A model generated the notes under the pieces. It was not told the DNA's origin, ran no database searches, and was given only the letters and a program-made list of their open reading frames with translations. A stretch of DNA of 64,000 bases from an uncultured Collinsella sp. (GTDB lineage Bacteria; Actinomycetota; Coriobacteriia; Coriobacteriales; Coriobacteriaceae), in assembly GCA_900542905.1 (NCBI GenBank), contig UQPF01000004.1:88078-152077 (forward strand), read 5' to 3'. Every line of letters starts with the position of its first letter. Within the stretch, counting starts at the first letter, position 1. The translations under genes were made by a program, and so were the position numbers. Positions 49,561 to 57,167 of the stretch are shown here, one piece after another.

Positions 49561-50217
49561 TTAGCCTTCCTTGCGGACTTTTTGCAGGTAGCGGTAGACG
49601 CTGGGCTCAGAGATGCCCAGCGCGGCGGCGGCGCAGGCCACGGCGCCCTTGAGCATGAACACCCCGTTACCGTTGAGGTGGCGAATGACGTCCACGCGGT
49701 CGCTCTGACCAAGCGACGCTACATCCAGCCCGCGCGCGCTCAGCAACTCGGCAATGCTGCGGTCGATGAGCTCCTGTGTAGACTCCGAAAGGCTTTCGAC
49801 CTCGATAGGGGCGGGCTCCGTGCGCGTCGGCGCCGCGTCGAAGCACGCCATGAGCTGCTGCGCCATGGCGTTGATGGAGCGCACGGTCGAGAGGTCGGTG
49901 TTGACGCAGAGCATACCGACGATCTCATCATTCTCGCGGATAAAGTACGTCGCTGACTCCAACGTCTTGCCGCCGGCACCGCGCCCCTCGTAGCCCGTAA
50001 TAAACGGCAGGTCGCGATACTTGGCGTCGTGCATGATCTTGAGTGCCAGATCGGTGGCGGGACCGCCGACCTTGCGGCCGCTCACGATGCCGTTGCGAAT
50101 ATCGACGATGGCGTGGTCGGGATCCGAGAAATCGTGCAGCACGATTTCGCTGTTTTTGCCGAGTATCTGCTCCAGAAAATCGACCATCGGCAAAAAGCGA
50201 CGTACGGTCTCGTTCAC
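49561..50217 (-). CDS. YheO/DauR-type PAS-HTH transcriptional regulator
   Basis: 218 residues. The N-terminal YheO-like PAS domain (LPMVDFLEQILGKNSEIVLHDFSDPDHAIVDIRNG, TLESATYFIRENDEIVGMLCVNTDLS) is followed by a C-terminal HTH (ELIDRSIAELLSARGLD, AVACAAAALGISEPSVYRYLQKVRK). GTG 50217 is chosen because AAAGGAG lies 6 nt upstream; the frame extends further without a ribosome site. Homologues such as DauR control D-amino acid catabolism. Probable targets are ridA or the divergent purine operon. Confidence 0.85.
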   Translation of the reverse strand: MNETVRRFLPMVDFLEQILGKNSEIVLHDFSDPDHAIVDIRNGIVSGRKVGGPATDLALKIMHDAKYRDLPFITGYEGRGAGGKTLESATYFIRENDEIVGMLCVNTDLSTVRSINAMAQQLMACFDAAPTRTEPAPIEVESLSESTQELIDRSIAELLSARGLDVASLGQSDRVDVIRHLNGNGVFMLKGAVACAAAALGISEPSVYRYLQKVRKEG

Positions 50218-50569
50218 GGGCAACTCCTTTGGGTGAAATCGGAAATGTTCATAACAATTTTTTCTCATGGTAACACGCTGCCCATCATCTCGTATATCCG
50301 CAGGTACATTGCGTAATGCAGACGAACGGTAGGAATTTAGCGGTAAACGGTTGACCAAAAGAAATGTTAGATGTTATTTTGACCAGACACTTTCCTGACC
50401 TGCGGAAATGCGTAATTTCAGCTGAAGAATAGTCTGATAACAAAAAATTATTATTGAGAATGAGAATCATCTTTAATACGATATGCAATGAAGGCACAAC
50501 CTCAACCCCGCACTGCGTCACAATAGAGCGTCAGATGCGAAAACAACTACTTCGAGGATTGGTGGTCAA
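50218..50569. promoter_or_regulatory. Divergent regulatory region with a Fur-like box
   Basis: A 350-nt AT-richer gap. GAGAATGAGAATCATCTTT at 50456-50474 matches 14 of 19 positions of the classical Fur consensus. TTGACC occurs at about 50350 and 50380, and CCGCAGG near 50297 is complementary to CCTGCGG near 50399. The exact promoters were not resolved. Confidence 0.4.
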
Positions 50570-51964
50570 ATGACCCAGGAGACGGTTACGAACGGCACCG
50601 AAGCCCTGTTCACTCGCGAAGGCATGCCTCCCGTTAAGGAAATGATCCCGTGTGCCCTTCAGCACGTACTGGCATCGTTTGCCGGCATCATTACCCCGGC
50701 GGTCATCATGGCCGGCGTCTACGGCTTTAATAGCCAGCAGAGTACCGACATCATCCAGGTCGCGCTCATTCTTTCGGCGATCGACACGGCCCTTCAGGCC
50801 TTCGCTCCCTTCCGTCGCATCGGCGGCGGCCTGCCCATCGTCATGGGCGTTTCGTTCGCGTTCCTGCCGGCCCTGCAGGCCATGGGTGCCTCGGGCTTTA
50901 GCTTTGGTGCGCTGCTGGGTGGCGAGATCGTCGGCGGCGCCGTCGCGGTCCTCTTTGGTCTGGCCTACAGCAAGATCAAGTGGCTGTTCCCGCCCGTCGT
51001 GACCGGTACGGTCATCTTCTCCATCGGCGTTTCGCTGTATCCCACGGCCGTCAAGTATATGGCCGGCGGTATGGGTACGCCGCTGTGGGGCACCCCGCAG
51101 GCCTGGTGCGTCGCTCTTATCACCTTCGCCGTGGTCTTTGCGCTCGCCAACTTTGGCAAGGGCACGCTCAAGCTGGGATCCGTGTTCTTTGGCATGATCG
51201 TTGGCATGATCGTCTCCATCCCCTTTGGCATGATCGACTTCTCCAGCGTCGCCACCGCTCAGGTCTTCGCTCTTCCCAAGCTCATGCCCTACGCGCTCGA
51301 GTTTGATCCCGAGGTCTGCATTACCCTCGCCGTCGTGTTCCCCATGGTTGCCATCCAGGTTATCGGTGACGTCTCCGCCGCCTGCCTGGGCTCCATCGAC
51401 CGTATGCCCACCGAGCGCGAGCTCTCCGGCGCTATCGTGTCCCAGGGCCTCACCTCTATGGTCGGCGGTCTGCTGGGCGGTCTTCCCACCAGCGCCCTTG
51501 GCCAGAACGTGGGCATCATCTGCTCCAACAAGGTCGTCAACAAGTGGGTCTTTGTGATCATTGCGGCCGTCTTTGCCATCGCCGGTCTGTTCCCGCAGCT
51601 CTCTGCCGTCCTTTCCGCTATCCCGCAGCCCGTCATCGGCGGCGCGACCGTCGGCGTCTTTGGCACCATCACCATGAACGGCGTGCGCATGTTCACCCGC
51701 GAGGGCCTCACGCAGCGCACCACCACCATCGTCGGCACCTCCGTCGTCTTTGGCCTGGGTATCTGGATGGCCAGCGGTTGCCTTGCCGGCGAGGGTATGC
51801 CCGCCTGGGTGTCCACCGTCATCGGCTCCAATGCCGTAACCCCCACCGCCATCATGGCCATTGTCCTTAACCTGATCCTTCCGCAGACGCCGGTCGTGGC
51901 TCAGCACATCGATGCTGCCAAGGACGCTGCCGTGGATCTGGTCTTGCCCGAGAGCAAGAAGTAA
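50570..51964 (+). CDS. NCS2 uracil/xanthine-type purine permease
   Basis: 464 residues, about 12-14 membrane segments. ALQHVLASFAGIITPAVIMAG at the N-terminus, GLPIVMGVSFAFLPALQAMG, the conserved acidic FDPEVCITLAVVFPMVAIQVIGD in TM8 and GGLLGGLPTSALGQNVGI in TM10 are NCS2 signatures. It heads the ssnA-ygfK-ferredoxin-hydroxylase unit, so xanthine or another oxidised purine is the likely substrate. The ribosome site is weak (GAGG 13 nt upstream). Confidence 0.93.
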   Translation: MTQETVTNGTEALFTREGMPPVKEMIPCALQHVLASFAGIITPAVIMAGVYGFNSQQSTDIIQVALILSAIDTALQAFAPFRRIGGGLPIVMGVSFAFLPALQAMGASGFSFGALLGGEIVGGAVAVLFGLAYSKIKWLFPPVVTGTVIFSIGVSLYPTAVKYMAGGMGTPLWGTPQAWCVALITFAVVFALANFGKGTLKLGSVFFGMIVGMIVSIPFGMIDFSSVATAQVFALPKLMPYALEFDPEVCITLAVVFPMVAIQVIGDVSAACLGSIDRMPTERELSGAIVSQGLTSMVGGLLGGLPTSALGQNVGIICSNKVVNKWVFVIIAAVFAIAGLFPQLSAVLSAIPQPVIGGATVGVFGTITMNGVRMFTREGLTQRTTTIVGTSVVFGLGIWMASGCLAGEGMPAWVSTVIGSNAVTPTAIMAIVLNLILPQTPVVAQHIDAAKDAAVDLVLPESKK

Positions 51965-52159
51965 CCAATTCGGTGCTATTCGTCGGCGGACGCATCGCCT
52001 CGTCCGCCGACGCCATGCGGCACCAAGCCGCACTTCAAAGGGTTTGTCCCTTTGGTGAAGCGTTGACGGGAGAGGGCCCGTTTCCGGTATAGGCCGGCGC
52101 TTCGCACTCCGCCATGTCAGAGGTGTCAAACCCCGCCTCTGATGTTGAAGGGAGCATCC
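51965..52159 (+). other. Intercistronic region with three hairpins
   Basis: CGTCGGCGGAC (51981) with GTCCGCCGACG (52002-52012); GCGGC-ACCAA-GCCGC at about 52018-52032; and CTTCAAAGGG with CCCTTTGGTGAAG at about 52033-52060. A possible promoter TTGACG (52063)-19-TATAGG (52088) follows. This may be a processing, attenuation or riboswitch-like region; no known riboswitch class was recognised. Confidence 0.5.
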
Positions 52160-53515
52160 ATGCTTCTGGTCGCTAACGGTTCCGTCTTTACCCGCAACGC
52201 TCAGACCCCGTTTATTCCAAACGGTGCGGTCGCCATTGACGGAGATACGATCGTCGAAGTGGGCCCCGAGCGCGAGCTCAAGGCCAAGTACCCGGATGCC
52301 GAGTACGTCGATGCCCAGGGCAACCTCATCATGCCCGGACTCATCAACTGCCACACCCACATCTACTCGGGTCTGGCCCGCGGCCTTGCCATTAAGGGCT
52401 GCAACCCCACCAACTTCTTGGAGAATCTCGAGCAGCAGTGGTGGAAGATCGACGACAACCTGACGCTCGACGGCACCAAGGCCAGCGCCTATGCTACGAT
52501 TTTGGACTCCATCCGTGATGGCGTCACCACGATCTTCGATCACCATGCGAGCTTCTGCGAGATCCCGGGAAGCCTCTTTACCATTAAGGATGCAGCTCAG
52601 GAGCTGGGCATGCGTTCGTGCCTGTGCTACGAGGTTTCCGATCGCCGTGGCCAGGAAAAATGCGACCAGGCCATTGCCGAGAACGCCGAATTTGCCCAGT
52701 GGGCCGCCAAGGAGCGTCGCGATAACGACAACCACATGATCGCTGCCATGTTTGGCGGGCATGCCACCTTTACGCTGTCGGACGAGACCATGGACAAGAT
52801 GGCCGAGGCCAACAACGGCCTGACCGGCTTCCACATCCATGTGTGCGAGGGCATGAATGACGTGTGGGACTCCCGCCTCAACCGCGGTGGCATCAGCCCC
52901 GTCGAGCGCCTGCTGCAGCACAACCTGCTTGGTCCCGACACCATGCTGGGCCACTGCATCCACGTGACGCCTGCCGAGATGGATATCGTCAAGGAGTCCG
53001 GCACCTGGCTGGTCAACAACCCCGAATCCAATATGGGCAACGCCGTGGGCTGCGCCCCCGTGCTCGAGTTCTTCCGCCGCGGCATCCCCGTGTGCATGGG
53101 TACCGACGCCTACACCCACGATATGCTCGAGAGCCTTAAGGTCTTCCTGATCATTCAGCGCCACAACGCTGCCATGCCCAACGTGGGCTGGTGCGAGGCC
53201 ATGACGATGCTGTTTGAGAACAACGCCAAGATGGCGAGCAAGTACTTCGATCGCAAGCTTGGTGTGCTCGAGGCCGGCGCTGCCGCCGACGTTATCGTTA
53301 TGGACTACAAGCCCTTTACGCCGCTGAGCGAGGAGAACATCGACGGCCACATGCTCTTTGGCATGATGGGCAAAAACTGCCGCACCACCATCATCAACGG
53401 CCGCGTCCTGTACAAGGATCGCGAGTTCGTTGGGATTGATGAGGACAAGATCAACGCGTGGACCATGGCTGAGTCCAAGAAGCTCTGGAGCACGCTCAAC
53501 GATTGCACCTACTAA
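52160..53515 (+). CDS. ssnA: SsnA-type amidohydrolase (selenium metabolism cluster)
   Basis: 451 residues, amidohydrolase superfamily. Metal ligands are in the N-terminal GLINCHTHIYSGLARG, then FHIHVCEG, GHCIHVTPAEMD and a late MGTDAYTHDML. NPESNMGNAVG is typical of guanine/atrazine-type deaminases and SsnA. ATG 52160 has GAAGGGA 6 nt upstream; ATG 52142 lacks one. In E. coli and clostridia ssnA travels with ygfK and xdhD. Its exact reaction is not established. Confidence 0.9.
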   Translation: MLLVANGSVFTRNAQTPFIPNGAVAIDGDTIVEVGPERELKAKYPDAEYVDAQGNLIMPGLINCHTHIYSGLARGLAIKGCNPTNFLENLEQQWWKIDDNLTLDGTKASAYATILDSIRDGVTTIFDHHASFCEIPGSLFTIKDAAQELGMRSCLCYEVSDRRGQEKCDQAIAENAEFAQWAAKERRDNDNHMIAAMFGGHATFTLSDETMDKMAEANNGLTGFHIHVCEGMNDVWDSRLNRGGISPVERLLQHNLLGPDTMLGHCIHVTPAEMDIVKESGTWLVNNPESNMGNAVGCAPVLEFFRRGIPVCMGTDAYTHDMLESLKVFLIIQRHNAAMPNVGWCEAMTMLFENNAKMASKYFDRKLGVLEAGAAADVIVMDYKPFTPLSEENIDGHMLFGMMGKNCRTTIINGRVLYKDREFVGIDEDKINAWTMAESKKLWSTLNDCTY

Positions 53516-53664
53516 TTCACAAGTAGATTCACGCGCGTCGGGTGTTTCGCCGCATTCGACGCGCGTATAGGCGACCTCCGCGGGGTCGCCGGCGCTGTGC
53601 TAGCGCTACACCGTATTTGCGCCCGCCGCGCGGTCTCGCCGGGCGTTACAGAGAGGAGCTCACT
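53516..53664 (+). other. Intercistronic hairpins between ssnA and ygfK
   Basis: ACGCGCGTCG with CGACGCGCGT (about 53531-53566), then GGCGACC-TCCGCGG-GGTCGCC, then AGCGCTGTGCTAGCGCT. They lack U-runs, so they are more likely mRNA processing or stabilising structures than terminators. Confidence 0.5.
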
Positions 53665-56664
53665 ATGAGCGACATCATGAGGCCGATCCCGTTTTCGCAG
53701 CTGATGAACTGGATCATCGAGGAGCACAAGACTCAGGGCGCCGTCTTTGGCGTGCGCAAGATGGTCACGACCAACCAGGAGGGCGCGCTTCCCATTTTTG
53801 ACGAGCGCATCGAGACTCCGTTTGGCCCGGCCGCCGGTCCCAACACGCAGCTTGCCCAGAACATTGTGGCCTCTTATGTGGCCGGTTCCCGCTTCTTTGA
53901 GCTTAAGACCGTTCAGGTTATGGACGGCGAGGAGCTCTCCAAGTGTGTGAACAAGCCCTGTATCGTGGCGCAGGACGAGTGCTACAACTGCGAGTGGTCG
54001 ACCGAGCTCGAGGTTCCGCAGGCCTTTGCCGAGTACGTGAAGGCATGGTTTGCCTGCCACCTGATCGCTCGCGAGTACGGCCTGGGCAGCCCGGACGGCT
54101 TTGTCTTCAACATGTCCGTGGGTTATGACCTGGAGGGCATCAAGAGCCCCAAGGTCGACGCCTACATCGAGGGCATGAAGGACGCCAGCGGCTCCGACGT
54201 CTGGAACGAGTGCCGCGCATGGGCGCTCGCCAACCTGGACAAGTTTGAGCATGTCGACGCCGCGTTCGTCGAGTCCATCCCGGCACGCGTCTCCAACTCC
54301 ATCACCGAGTCTACCCTGCACGGCTGCCCGCCGGCCGAGATCGAGCGCATCGCGACCTATCTGATCACCGAGAAGGGCCTCAACACCTACATCAAGTGCA
54401 ACCCCACACTGCTGGGCTATGAGTTTGCCCGCCAGCGCCTCAACGAGCTGGGCTTTGACTACATCGTCTTCGATGACACGCACTTCCGCGAGGACCTGCA
54501 GTGGGCCGATGCCGTGCCTATGTTCGAGCGCCTGATCGCCCTGTGCGCCGAGCGCGGCCTGGAGTTTGGCGTCAAGCTGACCAACACGTTCCCCGTCGAC
54601 GTGACGAGGAACGAGCTGCCCTCTACCGAGATGTACATGTCCGGCCGTTCGCTGTTCTCGCTGACCATCGAGGCTGCCCGCCGCATTACCGAGCAGTTTA
54701 ACGGCAAGCTGCGCATCAGCTACTCCGGCGGTGCCACGGTCTACAACATCCGCGCCCTGTACGATGCCGGCATTTGGCCCGTTACCCTGGCGACCGACGT
54801 GCTCAAGCCCGGTGGCTACGAGCGCTTTAGTCAGATGGCCGGCGAGTTTACCGACCTGGACGGCAAGCCGTTCGCGGGCGTCTCTCTCGAGGCCGTGACT
54901 GCGATCCAGACCGACTCGCTCACCAATCCGCTCTACAAGAAGCCGCTGCGCCCGCTGCCCGACCGCAAGGTCGCCGGCAAGAGCCCGCTTTCCGATTGCT
55001 TTACCACGCCGTGCCGCACGAGCTGCCCCATCCAGCAGGATATTCCCGCCTATCTGGCGGCTGTTGACGAGGGCCGCTACGAGGACGCGCTCAACATCAT
55101 CATCGAGCGCAACGCTCTGCCGTTCATTACCGGCACCATCTGCCCGCATCCCTGCGGCCGTGCCTGCGAGCGTGCGTTCTACGAGCCCGAGGGCGCCCAG
55201 ATTCGCGCCAGTAAGCTCAAGGCCGCCCGCGAGGCCATGACCGCCGTGCTGCCCAAGCTGCGCGCCCAGGCCATCGCCAACGACGGCGAGCGCAACGTTG
55301 CCGTTATCGGCGGCGGCCCGGCCGGCCTGGCGACGGCGTTCTTCCTGACGCGTGCCGGTGTGCCCGTCACCATCTTTGAGGCCCGCGACTCTCTCGGCGG
55401 CGTGGTCCGCCACGTGATCCCCGAGTTCCGCATCGCGAGCGACGATATCTCCCACGATGCCGAGCTCTGCCTGGCCTTTGGCGCCAAGGTTCAGCTCAAC
55501 GCCCGCGTGGAGTCCATTGACGAGCTCAAAGCCCAGGGCTTTACCGACGTGGTCGTGGCCACCGGCGCCTGGATGCCCGGCTCTGCGGGCTTAGACGAGG
55601 GCGCCGAGCTCGACGTGCTGGAGTTCCTCGAGGCCGCCAAGAAGGGCGAGAAGCTCGAGCTGGGTGAGGACGTCGTGGTCATTGGCGCCGGCAACACCGC
55701 CATGGACGCGGCCCGCGTGGCCAAGCGCCTTGCCGGCGTGAAGAACGTGCGCCTGGTGTATCGCCGCACCAAGAAGCAGATGCCCGCCGACGAGGAAGAG
55801 CTCGATCTTGCTCTTGCCGACGGCGTTGAGTTCTGCGAGCTGCTGGGGCCCAAGGCACTCAACGGCGCTGTGCTGACCTGCGACGTTATGGAGCTTGGCG
55901 AGCCGGATGCAAGCGGCCGTCGTAGCCCCGTCGCCACGGGCGAGACCGTCGAGCTTCCCGCCACCACGGTGATCTGCGCCGTGGGCGAGGGCATCGATGC
56001 CAGCCTGTACGACGCCGCGGGTGTTGAGCACGACCGTCGCGGCCGCCTCGCCGCCACCTCCACCGGCGTCGAGGGCGTCTGGGCTGCAGGTGACTGCCGT
56101 CGCGGTCCGGCCACCGTGGTCGAGGCTATCGCCGATGCCGCCGAGGTCGCCCATGCCATCGCCGGCGTGGACTTTAACAAGTACGCCGACTGCAACGAGC
56201 AGGCCGGCCGCGAGGACACCTGCTACGAGCGCAAGGGTACGCTGTGCCGCGACAAGCGCAACTGCACCAAGACCCGCTGCCTGGGCTGCGGCTCGGTGTG
56301 CGAGGTTTGCTGCGACGTGTGCCCCAACCGCGCCAACGTGGCAATTAAGGTGCCGGGCCTGGCCAAGCATCAGGTCGTCCACGTCGATGGCATGTGCAAC
56401 GAGTGCGGCAACTGCGCCGTGTTCTGCCCCTACCAGGAGGGTCGTCCCTATAAGGACAAGCTCACCCTGTTCTGGAGCGAGGAGGACATGGAGAACTCCG
56501 AGAACGAGGGCTTCCTGGCCGTGGACGAGGACCACTTTGAGGTCCGCGTCGCCGGCACCGTCCGTACCGTCTCGGTCGATGCCGTCAACACCGGCCTTCC
56601 CGAGGCCGTCCGCCTGACCATCAGGGCCGTGCGCGACAACTATTCGTACCTTCTTAAGAAATAG
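53665..56664 (+). CDS. ygfK: YgfK-type putative selenate reductase/oxidoreductase subunit
   Basis: 999 residues. The N-terminal ~450 residues resemble a dihydroorotate-dehydrogenase-like barrel (FGPAAGPNTQLAQNIVASYVAGSRFFELKTVQ). An iron-sulfur linker with CRTSCPIQQDIPAYLAAVDEGRYEDAL and CPHPCGRACERAF follows, then a GltD-like FAD domain (NVAVIGGGPAGLATAFFLTRAGVPVTIFE) and NAD(P) domain (VVVIGAGNTAMDAARVAKRL), and a C-terminal two-cluster ferredoxin (CLGCGSVCEVCCDVCPN, CNECGNCAVFCPYQEGRPY). AGGAG precedes ATG 53665. It is likely the electron-transfer partner of the molybdenum hydroxylase downstream. Confidence 0.9.
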   Translation: MSDIMRPIPFSQLMNWIIEEHKTQGAVFGVRKMVTTNQEGALPIFDERIETPFGPAAGPNTQLAQNIVASYVAGSRFFELKTVQVMDGEELSKCVNKPCIVAQDECYNCEWSTELEVPQAFAEYVKAWFACHLIAREYGLGSPDGFVFNMSVGYDLEGIKSPKVDAYIEGMKDASGSDVWNECRAWALANLDKFEHVDAAFVESIPARVSNSITESTLHGCPPAEIERIATYLITEKGLNTYIKCNPTLLGYEFARQRLNELGFDYIVFDDTHFREDLQWADAVPMFERLIALCAERGLEFGVKLTNTFPVDVTRNELPSTEMYMSGRSLFSLTIEAARRITEQFNGKLRISYSGGATVYNIRALYDAGIWPVTLATDVLKPGGYERFSQMAGEFTDLDGKPFAGVSLEAVTAIQTDSLTNPLYKKPLRPLPDRKVAGKSPLSDCFTTPCRTSCPIQQDIPAYLAAVDEGRYEDALNIIIERNALPFITGTICPHPCGRACERAFYEPEGAQIRASKLKAAREAMTAVLPKLRAQAIANDGERNVAVIGGGPAGLATAFFLTRAGVPVTIFEARDSLGGVVRHVIPEFRIASDDISHDAELCLAFGAKVQLNARVESIDELKAQGFTDVVVATGAWMPGSAGLDEGAELDVLEFLEAAKKGEKLELGEDVVVIGAGNTAMDAARVAKRLAGVKNVRLVYRRTKKQMPADEEELDLALADGVEFCELLGPKALNGAVLTCDVMELGEPDASGRRSPVATGETVELPATTVICAVGEGIDASLYDAAGVEHDRRGRLAATSTGVEGVWAAGDCRRGPATVVEAIADAAEVAHAIAGVDFNKYADCNEQAGREDTCYERKGTLCRDKRNCTKTRCLGCGSVCEVCCDVCPNRANVAIKVPGLAKHQVVHVDGMCNECGNCAVFCPYQEGRPYKDKLTLFWSEEDMENSENEGFLAVDEDHFEVRVAGTVRTVSVDAVNTGLPEAVRLTIRAVRDNYSYLLKK

Positions 56665-56675
56665 GCGAGTCTCTT

Positions 56676-57155
56676 ATGGCCAAATCCATTCAACATAACG
56701 TGGCCTACGTTGCCTGCGGAAGCGGTTGCGCCTCCGCAGGCGGCGACGCCCGCTGCAGCGAAGGCTGCATTGGCTGTGGCGCCTGCGTCACGGCCTGCCC
56801 CCACGGTGCCATTGCGCTGGTCGATGGCATCGCCCGCGTAGATCACTCCAAGTGCACGGGCTGCGGCCTGTGCGGCATGGCGTGCCCGCAGCGCGTGATT
56901 GCCTTCGTTCCCGGCTACCAGAACATTCTGGTGCGCTGCAACAACACCGATAAGGGCGCCATTGCGCGCAAGATTTGCGATACGAGCTGCATCGGTTGCG
57001 GTATGTGCGCCAAAAAGTGCCCTGCCGGCGCTATCCGCATCGAGGACAACTGCGCCCATATCGACGGCGTGGACTGCCTGTCGTGCGGCATGTGCGCCGT
57101 CGTCTGCCCTCATGGCGCCATCCACGACCGCACCGGCATCGCCGCCGGCGTGTAG
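56676..57155 (+). CDS. Polyferredoxin with four 4Fe-4S motifs
   Basis: 159 residues. Four CxxCxxCxxxC-type motifs: CIGCGACVTACP, CTGCGLCGMACP, CIGCGMCAKKCP and CLSCGMCAVVCP, in two bacterial-ferredoxin pairs. The N-terminus (NVAYVACGSGCASAG) resembles RnfB-like proteins. Between ygfK and the hydroxylase, with 11- and 12-nt gaps, it probably shuttles electrons between them. Confidence 0.88.
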   Translation: MAKSIQHNVAYVACGSGCASAGGDARCSEGCIGCGACVTACPHGAIALVDGIARVDHSKCTGCGLCGMACPQRVIAFVPGYQNILVRCNNTDKGAIARKICDTSCIGCGMCAKKCPAGAIRIEDNCAHIDGVDCLSCGMCAVVCPHGAIHDRTGIAAGV

Positions 57156-57167
57156 AAGGGAATCGCC

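Noticed and set aside
50531..53350. 939-codon - strand frame opposite the permease and ssnA
   Set aside because: Shadow of two well-supported genes and of the gap between them.
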